From: Microbacterium hydrocarbonoxydans | Lineage (GTDB): Bacteria > Actinomycetota > Actinomycetes > Actinomycetales > Microbacteriaceae | DNA length: 64,000 nucleotides | Assembly: GCF_011752045.1 (NCBI RefSeq) | Contig: NZ_JAAKXW010000003.1 | Coordinates: 434,001-498,000 of the forward strand | Reading direction: 5' to 3' | Shown: positions 44,165 to 51,369 of the stretch, in pieces | How the letters are laid out: each line of letters starts with the position of its first letter | How positions within the stretch are numbered: position 1 is the stretch's first letter | Translations under genes and position numbers: made by a program | The notes under the pieces: model-generated | Told to the model about the DNA's origin: nothing | The model's input: only the letters and a program-made list of their open reading frames with translations | Databases searched by the model: none

Positions 44165-45325
44165 TCAGCGGCGAGGCGAGACGCCCGGCGTCGCGTCCCG
44201 CAGCGACGCGAGCATCGCGTCGAAGGCGGGCTTGGGCGAGTAGTCGTCCTCGAGGATCGTCGCCCAGCCCTCCCCCGGGAAGACGCCGGGCACCCAGGAG
44301 TTCGCGTCAGGGAATCCCCAGACCGTGAACGACGAGCACGCCGTCACGTTCAGGCAGGCCTGCAGCATCGCGTCGTAGCGCTCGGCCTGCGTCGCGACCT
44401 GCCGCGGCGTCGGCCCCGTCTCCCCCTCGAGGAGCGGGATGCGGACATCCGCCTCCGTCACGGCGACCTGGAGACCGAGCGCGGCGAAGCGCTCGAAGTT
44501 GGCCTGCAGAGAGGTGTCGAAGCCGTACAGCAGGCTGAGGTGCCCCTGGGCGCCGAACCCGCCGAGCGGCGCACCCGCGGCGAGCATCTCCTGAGCGAGC
44601 GAGTAGTAGGCGTCTGTCTTCGCGTTGACGCCCTCCGCGTTGTAGTCGTTGAGGAACAGCACCGCGTCGGGGTCGGCTTCATGCGCCCACCGGAATGCAT
44701 CCACCAGGAGCGCGACCGGATCGTCGGCGCAGGCCTTGAGGAACGGGTTCCGGTCTGTGCGCAGCCGCACCCCTCCGGCATCCCAGGTGTCCTGGAAGAT
44801 CTCGTTCGCGACATCCCACTCGTAGATCTCGCCCTTGAAGTGACCGACCACGGTGCGGATGTGATCCTCGAGCACGGCGCGGGCGTCGTCGCACGTCCAT
44901 GTCGCGCTCGCCTCGGTGACCCACGCCGGGTTCTGGCTGTGCCAGAGCAGCGTGTGCCCGCGCACCTGCTGGTGGTTCGCCCGGGCGTAGGCGACAAGAG
45001 CATCGGCCGAGGAGAAGTCGTAGACGTCGGGGGCGGGATGGATCGCATCCCACTTCATGTCGTTCTCCGGCGTCACCGACGAGAACTGCGCGCCCAGGAC
45101 CTGCTGATACTCGGTCGGCGCACCGGGGTCGTAGTCCATGAGCTGCTGCCTGCCCCAGACCGCGCTCCCCACGGCGAGGTCGATGGGCGCCTGGTTCCGC
45201 AACGCGCTCCTGTCGGCATCACTGAGGCCGGGGGGCGTGGCGTTCGCGGCGGTCACGGTGCACAGCGGCAGCACCAGAGCTGCCGCTGCCGCGGCCACGA
45301 TGAGCGATCGAAAGGGTCGTCGCAT
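44165..45325 (-). CDS. secreted endo-1,4-beta-xylanase, GH10
   Basis: 386 residues. A signal peptide (about 1-30, ending TAANA) is followed by a GH10 barrel. The acid/base is Glu175 in WDVANEIFQ and the nucleophile Glu291 in VTEADVRI. RGHTLLWHSQNPAWV and TPENDMKWDAIHP are family landmarks. No carbohydrate-binding module, so it acts on soluble xylan or oligomers. GGAGAAA precedes the ATG. The upstream TTTGTTGC palindrome suggests sugar-responsive repression. No other xylan genes are adjacent. Confidence 0.93.
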   Translation of the reverse strand: MRRPFRSLIVAAAAAALVLPLCTVTAANATPPGLSDADRSALRNQAPIDLAVGSAVWGRQQLMDYDPGAPTEYQQVLGAQFSSVTPENDMKWDAIHPAPDVYDFSSADALVAYARANHQQVRGHTLLWHSQNPAWVTEASATWTCDDARAVLEDHIRTVVGHFKGEIYEWDVANEIFQDTWDAGGVRLRTDRNPFLKACADDPVALLVDAFRWAHEADPDAVLFLNDYNAEGVNAKTDAYYSLAQEMLAAGAPLGGFGAQGHLSLLYGFDTSLQANFERFAALGLQVAVTEADVRIPLLEGETGPTPRQVATQAERYDAMLQACLNVTACSSFTVWGFPDANSWVPGVFPGEGWATILEDDYSPKPAFDAMLASLRDATPGVSPRR

Positions 45326-45373
45326 CGGTTTCTCCTGACGTCGTCGTCGAGATCCGCGGCCCCTGGCCGCAGA

Positions 45374-45394
45374 TTTGTTGCTGAGTGCAACAAA
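45374..45394. promoter_or_regulatory. operator-like palindrome upstream of the xylanase
   Basis: TTTGTTGC-TGAGT-GCAACAAA is a perfect inverted repeat about 50 nt before the xylanase ATG. The TTTGTT/AACAAA arms resemble ROK-type XylR operators. The remaining 60 nt of the gap hold a second palindrome and a hairpin listed separately. Confidence 0.55.
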
Positions 45395-45422
45395 AGATAG
45401 CGCGCGGAGCCGCCGGGTGACA

Positions 45423-45438
45423 CGAGTTTCGAAACTCG
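45423..45438. promoter_or_regulatory. 16-bp perfect palindrome
   Basis: CGAGTTTCGAAACTCG is fully self-complementary with a central CG, like LacI-family operators. It lies about 100 nt upstream of the xylanase start and just past the MFS gene end, so it may belong to the xylanase regulatory region or to a dispersed repeat. Confidence 0.4.
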
Positions 45439-45440
45439 CT

Positions 45441-45462
45441 CGACGCCGATCCTTCGGCGTCG
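45441..45462. terminator. 9-bp hairpin downstream of the MFS gene
   Basis: CGACGCCGA pairs with TCGGCGTCG around TCCT, 25 nt past the MFS stop. Probable terminator of that gene. Confidence 0.5.
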
Positions 45463-45486
45463 TCGCGGTGTCGTCCCGCCGTCGTC

Positions 45487-46854
45487 TCAGCCGCGTGCCG
45501 GCTCCGTCGCGGGTCCGGTCGCGGACTGCGCGGCAGCGCGGCGCGCGATCAGCCAGATGCCGGCCGCGGCGGCGAGGAAGATCGCCGAGAGCATCACCCA
45601 GCCCGCGAAGCCGAACGTGATCGCCGTCGCGTTCACGACGAGCGGCGAGGCGAGCGCGCCGAGCGAGAAGCCCATGCCGAACACGCCCTGGTAGGCGCCG
45701 GCGCGAACCGGGTCGGCCAACTCGAAGCTCAGGCCCCAGGCTCCGGCCTGCGAGAGGATCTCGGCGAACGTGTGCGCGATCGTCGCGACGATCAGGATGG
45801 CGATCGCGGCCCAGGCCGGAAGCCCCGCGGCGAGCGCGTAGACGATGCAGGCGGCGACCATCAGCCAGCCGGCGATCATCGTGACCCGGCCGGCGACCCG
45901 GAGGTCGTGCGTTCCGCGCGAGGCGCGCACCTGGAACAGCACGACCAGCGTCGTGTTCACGATCAGCAGCAGGGAGACGAGCACCTCCGGAGCCTCTGTG
46001 CTCTCAGTGATCCACAGCGGCACGCCCAGCTCGGCGACGCCGAACTGCATGCCGAAGATCGCCGACAGCAGGCTCAGCAGCAGATACCTCGGATCGCGCC
46101 AGGGCGAGCGACGGTTCCAGTCCGTGCGCTCGGCGGCCGCCGCGGCGGCGGCATCCGTGTCGATCGAGCCGGTCGCGGTGCGCACCGGCGCGGCCTTCGC
46201 GCGCGGCGCCGCATCCACGGCGGCGGTCAGCCGGAGCAGCGGCAGCGAGCCGAAGGCGCAGAGCAGGCCGGCGCCGACGATCACGAGCCGGTAGCTCTCC
46301 CCGGTCCCCAGGGCGAGGGCGATCGCGCCGATGCCGCCGCCCACCGCGATCGACAGGTTGGTCACCGTGCGCAGCACCGCCCTGGCGTGCACGCGGCGCT
46401 CCGGGGCGAAGCCGCGCGCGATGATCGCCGAGCGCGAGGAGTGACCCAGGGAGTCGAAGAAGCCGGAGAGGCTGGCGAGGATCAGGGCGGAGACGAAGTC
46501 CCCGGCGAACGCGTAGGCGGCGAGCAGCAGCCCGCCGATGAGCTCGAACGAGAACGTGAGGCGGCGGGCGCTCCAGCGGTCGGCCAGCCAGCCGCCGAGG
46601 AAGGAGGCGACGACGCCGCATCCGCTCGCGACGGCGAGGACCGCCGCCGCCTGCGCGCCGCTGAGCCCCACGATCTGCGTGAAGAACAGCACCGTGACCG
46701 CCAGGAACACGCCGCGCCCGATGCGGGACACCGACGTGGATGTGACGAGCGCGCGGAGGACCGGGTCGCTCAGGCTGTCGCCGATCCTGGTGAGGAGTCT
46801 CCTCCGTTCCGCCACCGTGGGGATCTCGTCGGTGGCGGGGTTCGTGGAGCTCAT
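45487..46854 (-). CDS. MFS transporter (drug/metabolite exporter type)
   Basis: 455 residues, about 12 membrane helices. The loop between helices 2 and 3 reads GGWLADRWSARR, the usual MFS motif A. The central loop (about 205-245) is Ala-rich and polar. An ATG three codons upstream (MKVMSS) is possible. Substrate unknown; no regulator is adjacent. Divergent from the alpha/beta hydrolase gene. Confidence 0.85.
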   Translation of the reverse strand: MSSTNPATDEIPTVAERRRLLTRIGDSLSDPVLRALVTSTSVSRIGRGVFLAVTVLFFTQIVGLSGAQAAAVLAVASGCGVVASFLGGWLADRWSARRLTFSFELIGGLLLAAYAFAGDFVSALILASLSGFFDSLGHSSRSAIIARGFAPERRVHARAVLRTVTNLSIAVGGGIGAIALALGTGESYRLVIVGAGLLCAFGSLPLLRLTAAVDAAPRAKAAPVRTATGSIDTDAAAAAAAERTDWNRRSPWRDPRYLLLSLLSAIFGMQFGVAELGVPLWITESTEAPEVLVSLLLIVNTTLVVLFQVRASRGTHDLRVAGRVTMIAGWLMVAACIVYALAAGLPAWAAIAILIVATIAHTFAEILSQAGAWGLSFELADPVRAGAYQGVFGMGFSLGALASPLVVNATAITFGFAGWVMLSAIFLAAAAGIWLIARRAAAQSATGPATEPARG

Positions 46855-46935
46855 CACCTTCATCCTCGCACGGGGCACGGACGGCGGATGCCCGGCCGGG
46901 TGCGGGTGGCGCTCGGGCGCGCGGCATCCGTCGGA

Positions 46936-46941
46936 TAGCGT
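46936..46941 (+). promoter_or_regulatory. -10 box of leaderless hydrolase gene
   Basis: TAGCGT with exactly 6 nt to the ATG. Confidence 0.45.
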
Positions 46942-46947
46942 TGACAG

Positions 46948-47709
46948 ATGCCGAACCGTCTGCTCGCCCCGCAGGATGCGCCGTCGTCCGTCGTGGAGTT
47001 CGAGCACGGCGGGGCCACCCTCGTCGCCGAGACGTTCGGCCGCGGACGGCACACCTTCCTCCTCCTGCACGGCATCGGGATGGGGCGCAGCGTGTACCTC
47101 GACATCGTGCACCGGCTGAAGGGCCGGGTGATCGCGTTCGACCTTCCCGGATTCGGCGAGGCTCCCGAACCCGAGCGCACGCTCACGATGGAGCGGCACG
47201 CCGACCTCGTCGCCGCCTACCTCCGGCACACGAAGGAGAGGCCGGTCATCGTGATCGGGCACTCTATGGGCAGCCAGATCGCGGCCGAGCTCGCCGGGCG
47301 GCATCCGGCACTGGTCGCCGGCGTCGTGCTGGCCGGTCCCACGGTGAACAGCGCGGCGCGCAGCATCCGCGCGCAGGCGACCTACCTGCTGCGCGATCTG
47401 ATCGGCGAGCGTCCGCTCGTGATCCTGCGCGGCGCCCGCGAGTACCTGCGCGGCGGCCCGCACCTGCTCCGCAAGATGCGGGCGACGATCGTGCACGAGG
47501 CGCAGCGGGCGTACGCGCGCATGGACTGCCCGGTGCTCGTGCTGCGCGGACAGGACGACCCGCTCGCGCCCATGACCTGGTGCCGTGAGATCGTCGACGC
47601 GATCCCCGGCGCCGAGCTCGAGGTCATCCCCGACCACGGACACGGAACGCTCATCAGCGACGCCGCCCCGGCCGCGCGCCTCATCCAGGGCTTCGCCGAC
47701 CGGATCTGA
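46948..47709 (+). CDS. alpha/beta-fold hydrolase
   Basis: 253 residues. LLLHGIGMGRSVY provides the oxyanion hole, GHSMGS the nucleophilic Ser, RGQDDPLAP the acid and DHGHGTLIS the His, so the triad is complete. No signal peptide. Substrate unknown; the fold covers esterases, lactonases and haloperoxidase-like enzymes. Monocistronic and probably leaderless. Confidence 0.9.
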   Translation: MPNRLLAPQDAPSSVVEFEHGGATLVAETFGRGRHTFLLLHGIGMGRSVYLDIVHRLKGRVIAFDLPGFGEAPEPERTLTMERHADLVAAYLRHTKERPVIVIGHSMGSQIAAELAGRHPALVAGVVLAGPTVNSAARSIRAQATYLLRDLIGERPLVILRGAREYLRGGPHLLRKMRATIVHEAQRAYARMDCPVLVLRGQDDPLAPMTWCREIVDAIPGAELEVIPDHGHGTLISDAAPAARLIQGFADRI

Positions 47710-47730
47710 CGGTTCTCGTCCCGCGCTCGA

Positions 47731-47910
47731 TCAGAAGCTGCGGCTGCTGCGGTTCTGGTCCTCCCACAGGGCGCGGATCGCCGCGCTCAGCGCCGGGTCC
47801 GTGTCGGGGCCGGCCTGTCCGGCCTTCCGCTTCGCCCGCCATCCTCCCAGCAGCATGCACGCCGGCGGGATGGCGAGGCCCAGGACGAGCGGGAGCACGA
47901 GCAGTTCCAT
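47731..47910 (-). CDS. 59-residue membrane protein
   Basis: One membrane helix (LLVLPLVLGLAIPPACMLLGGW, residues 3-24) and a basic cytoplasmic tail ending in DQNRSSRSF. Not recognised. The start is supported by a TATCAT box on the minus strand exactly 6 nt before the ATG, the same arrangement as in neighbouring leaderless genes. Convergent with the hydrolase gene. Confidence 0.6.
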   Translation of the reverse strand: MELLVLPLVLGLAIPPACMLLGGWRAKRKAGQAGPDTDPALSAAIRALWEDQNRSSRSF

Positions 47911-47916
47911 GCCCAG

Positions 47917-47922
47917 ATGATA
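47917..47922 (-). promoter_or_regulatory. -10 box of the 59-residue protein gene
   Basis: TATCAT on the minus strand, 6 nt before the ATG. Confidence 0.45.
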
Positions 47923-47988
47923 GGCGCGTGGCCGCGATCGGTCCAGGCCTCGTCCGGGCGGAGTTGCGGCAGGAGCCGCCGCCACACG

Positions 47989-48004
47989 GCTCCGCACACG
48001 GAGC
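47989..48004. terminator. short hairpin after the mrp operon
   Basis: GCTCCG-CACA-CGGAGC, 15 nt past the mrpG stop. Weak; no T-tract. Confidence 0.35.
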
Positions 48005-48019
48005 GGCGACCCCGGGGGA

Positions 48020-48409
48020 TCAGCCCGCGGCCGGCGGGGTCTGCTTCGACTCGGCGAGCTCGTCGACGACGAGGTGGCGCTGATCCGTGGTGCCGTTGCG
48101 GTAGGCCTGCCGGCCGACGATGTGCGCGGACAGCGGGGCGGTCGCGAACTGCATGAGCACGACGGGGGCGACCAGCACCAGGCCGAGCAGGATGCCGCCG
48201 ATCGAGCGCTGCGACAGCGCGACCGCTCCGCAGATGAGGAGCAGGCCGAGAACCTGGGGCTTGGTCGCGGCGTGCAGCCGGGACGGGACGTCGCGGAAGT
48301 GCAGCAGGCCGACCGCGGCCGAGAGGCAGAGCAGGGCGCCGGCGAGGATGAGGGCGAGCACTGCCACGTCGATGACGGCGTCGGGGATCGTGAGACCGAG
48401 CAGGTTCAT
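48020..48409 (-). CDS. mrpG: Na+/H+ antiporter subunit MrpG/MnhG
   Basis: 129 residues, three membrane helices. GLLHFRDVPSRLHAATKPQVLG is the family core (shown here in part as FRDVPSRLHAATKPQ). The last 30 residues are polar. Last gene of the operon; the ATG overlaps the mrpF stop. Confidence 0.92.
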   Translation of the reverse strand: MNLLGLTIPDAVIDVAVLALILAGALLCLSAAVGLLHFRDVPSRLHAATKPQVLGLLLICGAVALSQRSIGGILLGLVLVAPVVLMQFATAPLSAHIVGRQAYRNGTTDQRHLVVDELAESKQTPPAAG

Positions 48410-48675
48410 GGCGTCGTGTTGTCCCTTCTCGCGACGAACCGCGCCACCGCGATCGACCCGAAGACGCCGACGGCGGCGATGATCAGCAGCACAGGGATGC
48501 TGCGGGTGTGCCCGTTGATCGCCATCTCGGCGCCGAGCACGCACATGACCTCGGTGAGCAGCACGTCGGAGGCGACGGCCCTGTCGAGGATCGACGGCCC
48601 GCGCACGATGCGGATCACCGTGAGGATCGCCGCGAGTCCGAACACGACCATGATGGCCGTGAGCAGGATGTTCAT
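48406..48675 (-). CDS. mrpF: Na+/H+ antiporter subunit MrpF/MnhF
   Basis: 89 residues, three membrane helices, with RIVRGPSILDRAVASDVL, the MrpF signature. Overlaps neighbours by 4 nt on both sides. Confidence 0.93.
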   Translation of the reverse strand: MNILLTAIMVVFGLAAILTVIRIVRGPSILDRAVASDVLLTEVMCVLGAEMAINGHTRSIPVLLIIAAVGVFGSIAVARFVARRDNTTP

Positions 48676-49250
48676 CGGGCACCGCCCTTCTCGCGGGCGA
48701 CGTCGGCCTTCAGCGCCCGGTGCTGCGCCGGGTCGCCGAGCGCGCGCACGATGCGCCGCTCCCAGCGCAGAACGCCGTCGCGCTGCCGGTCGACGTCGGC
48801 CATGCTCCGCACGCCGATCACGTGCAGGTACAGGATGCGCCGGTCGCGGTCGGCCTCGACGACCAGCGAGCCCGGGATCAGGGAGGACACGACCGACACG
48901 TGGGTCATCATCAGGTCGTCCGCGTAGCGCAGCGGCACCGCGACGATGGCGGCACCCGGCTGCCGGCGGAAGTCGAACACCTGCACGGCCACCGAGAGTG
49001 CGCCCTGCAGCACGGCGAACAGGAATTGCACCACGAACAGCGCCGCGTACCAGAGGTTGATGCGACCGGAGAGCTCGACGGTCGGCAGGCGGAACACGCG
49101 GGTCACGAACACCGCGACGATGAGGCCGGTGAGGAACGAGAGCACCGTGAACTGCGCCCACAGCAGCATCCACAGCACGACGAGCCAGGCGAGGAACGGC
49201 AGCTGCACGCCGATGTCGCGCCAGAGGTGACGACCGGTCTCGGGGCTCAT
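48672..49250 (-). CDS. mrpE: Na+/H+ antiporter subunit MrpE/MnhE
   Basis: 192 residues. Helices in the first 100 residues are followed by a cytoplasmic domain with SLIPGSLVVEADRDRRILYL, the MrpE signature. The C-terminal 40 residues are charged and longer than usual. 4-nt overlaps with mrpD and mrpF. Confidence 0.93.
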   Translation of the reverse strand: MSPETGRHLWRDIGVQLPFLAWLVVLWMLLWAQFTVLSFLTGLIVAVFVTRVFRLPTVELSGRINLWYAALFVVQFLFAVLQGALSVAVQVFDFRRQPGAAIVAVPLRYADDLMMTHVSVVSSLIPGSLVVEADRDRRILYLHVIGVRSMADVDRQRDGVLRWERRIVRALGDPAQHRALKADVAREKGGAR

Positions 49251-50800
49251 CCCTCCACCTCGCCTTCCAGCTGCACGAGGCTGACCGGCTCCAGCAGTGC
49301 CGCACCGATCCGGTCGCAGAGCGCGTAGAGCGGTCCGGCGAAGATCGTCAGCGCCACGGTCACGGCGACCATGCCGGCTGTCGCCATCGTCATGATCCGC
49401 GGGATGCGTCGCGTCTCCTGCTGCTCGTCAGCCGCGGGCGCGCCGGTGAGGTGCTCGAGGCGTCCCTCGGTCTCGGTGGAGTCCTCCTCCTCGCGCCAGA
49501 ACGCGAGGTTCCACGCGCGCATCAGTGCGTAGAGCGTGAGCAGCGAGGTCAGGATGCCGCCGACGATCAGCACGATCATCAGCGGGGTGCCGACGGATGC
49601 CGCGGCCTCGAACAGCGCGAACTTGCCGATGAACCCGGAGAACGGCGGCAGGCCGCCGAGGTTGATCGCGGGGATGAAGTAGAGCACGGCGATGACCGGC
49701 GCCACCTTCAGCAGCCCCTTCACCCGCAGGATCGACGTGCTGCCGGCCCTGCGCTCGACGAGTCCGACGGCGAGGAACAGCGTCGTCTGCACGACGATGT
49801 GGTGGACGATGTAGTACACCGTCGCCCCGATCGCCGCGGGCGTCGCGATCGCGAGGCCGAAGATCATGTAGCCGACGTGGCTGACCAGGGTGAAGGACAG
49901 GATCCTCTTCAGCTCCGCCTGCGCGACCGCGCCGAGCACTCCGACGATCAGGGTCGCGAGCGCGACGATCAGCAGCACCGTGTTGATGTCGTTCTCCGAG
50001 AACAGCTGCGTCTCGGTGCGGATCAGCGCATAGACGCCGACCTTCGTCAGCAGTCCTGCGAACACCGCCGTGACCGGAGCCGGCGCGGTCGGGTAGGAGT
50101 CCGGCAGCCAGAAGGACACGGGGAAGATGGCGGCCTTGATGCCGAACGCGACGACCAGCATCAGGTGCAGCACGAGCTGGGTCTCCTGCGGCAGCTCCGT
50201 CATCCGCTCCGCGATCTGCGCCATGTTCACGGTGCCGAGCGCCCCGTAGATCATCGCGATCGACGCGAGGAAGAGGATCGACGACACCAGCGAGACGACG
50301 ATGTACACGGCTCCGGTGCGGATGCGGGATTCGGTGCTGCCCAGCGTGATCAGCACGTAGGAGGCGACGAGCAGTATCTCGAACCCGACGTAGAGGTTGA
50401 ACAGGTCCCCCGCGATGAAGGCGTCGAAGATGCCGGCGGCGAGGATGAGGTACGAGGGGTTGAAGATCGAGATCGGCGTCTCATCGGTGCCGTCCGCGGC
50501 GCCCTGGCCGATCGAGAAGAGGAGGACGGCGAGAAGCACGATGCTCGAGACGAGCACGAGCAGCGCCGCGAGGCGGTCGACGTACAGCACGATGCCGAAG
50601 GGAATCGGCCAGCCGCCGACGGAGACGGCGAGCGCGGAGCCGCCGTCCACGGCCACGAGCAGCACGGCCGCGATGACGGAGACGACGGCGAGCGCCACCA
50701 CGGTGACGACGGCCTGCAGCCGGGCGCTGCGCCCGAAGATCAGGGTGACGGCGGCGCCGAGCAGCGGAACGGCGACGAGCAGGGGGACCAGTGCGCTCAT
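49247..50800 (-). CDS. mrpD: Na+/H+ antiporter subunit MrpD/MnhD
   Basis: 517 residues, about 14 helices of the proton-translocating Complex I-like family. The conserved Glu is in LFNLYVGFEILLVASYVL and a key Lys in GIKAAIFPVSFWLPDSYP; AELKRILSFTLVSHVGY follows. A polar stretch before the last helix (about 440-475) is an insertion. Works with MrpA in proton-coupled Na+ efflux. Confidence 0.95.
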   Translation of the reverse strand: MSALVPLLVAVPLLGAAVTLIFGRSARLQAVVTVVALAVVSVIAAVLLVAVDGGSALAVSVGGWPIPFGIVLYVDRLAALLVLVSSIVLLAVLLFSIGQGAADGTDETPISIFNPSYLILAAGIFDAFIAGDLFNLYVGFEILLVASYVLITLGSTESRIRTGAVYIVVSLVSSILFLASIAMIYGALGTVNMAQIAERMTELPQETQLVLHLMLVVAFGIKAAIFPVSFWLPDSYPTAPAPVTAVFAGLLTKVGVYALIRTETQLFSENDINTVLLIVALATLIVGVLGAVAQAELKRILSFTLVSHVGYMIFGLAIATPAAIGATVYYIVHHIVVQTTLFLAVGLVERRAGSTSILRVKGLLKVAPVIAVLYFIPAINLGGLPPFSGFIGKFALFEAAASVGTPLMIVLIVGGILTSLLTLYALMRAWNLAFWREEEDSTETEGRLEHLTGAPAADEQQETRRIPRIMTMATAGMVAVTVALTIFAGPLYALCDRIGAALLEPVSLVQLEGEVEG

Positions 50801-51369
50801 CGGCTCTCCCCTTCCCCGCCGGATCCCGCGGAATCATCGGAGGCCGCAGGATCGGCGGATGCCGCGGGCCGGTCGACCGGGGCGTCGTCCCGGATCGCGG
50901 GGTGGTCCCGCATGTGCAGCACCGTGATCGGCGCGGTCTGCACTCCGACGAAGTCGGTGGTCGCGACGAGGTCGTCGGCGTAGTCGCCCTCGTCGTCGCC
51001 CATGAGCTCCTCGTCGGCATCCGTGCGCTCGCGCAGGGCGATGTCGGCCTCGTCGTCCTCGACGGTGTCGGCCTGGCCGAGCTGCCAGGAGCGGTAGATG
51101 AGGGCGAGCAGGAAGGCCGAGACGGCGAAGGTGATCACGATGGCGGTGAGGGTGAGCGCCTGCGGGAGCGGGTCGCTCATCCCGCCATCGACGCCGTAGA
51201 ACGGCGCCTCCCCCGGGACGCCCATCACGATGAGCAGCAGCAGGTTGGTCGCGTTGCCGAGCAGCAGGAATCCGATGAGCACCCGTGTCAGGCTGCGCTC
51301 GAGCATCGCGTAGACGCCGCACGCGAACAGCACCGCCATGATCACGATGAGGGTGAGCGACACGTCCAT
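50797..51369 (-). CDS. mrpC: Na+/H+ antiporter subunit MrpC/MnhC with acidic tail
   Basis: 190 residues. The first 105 form three helices with the NuoK-like MrpC core (GFLLLGNATNLLLLIVMG, LPQALTLTAIVITFAVSAF). About 80 further residues are hydrophilic and acidic (VEDDEADIALRERTDADEEL), roughly doubling the usual cytoplasmic part. The ATG shares one base with the stop of the mrpAB gene (TGATG). Confidence 0.93.
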   Translation of the reverse strand: MDVSLTLIVIMAVLFACGVYAMLERSLTRVLIGFLLLGNATNLLLLIVMGVPGEAPFYGVDGGMSDPLPQALTLTAIVITFAVSAFLLALIYRSWQLGQADTVEDDEADIALRERTDADEELMGDDEGDYADDLVATTDFVGVQTAPITVLHMRDHPAIRDDAPVDRPAASADPAASDDSAGSGGEGESR

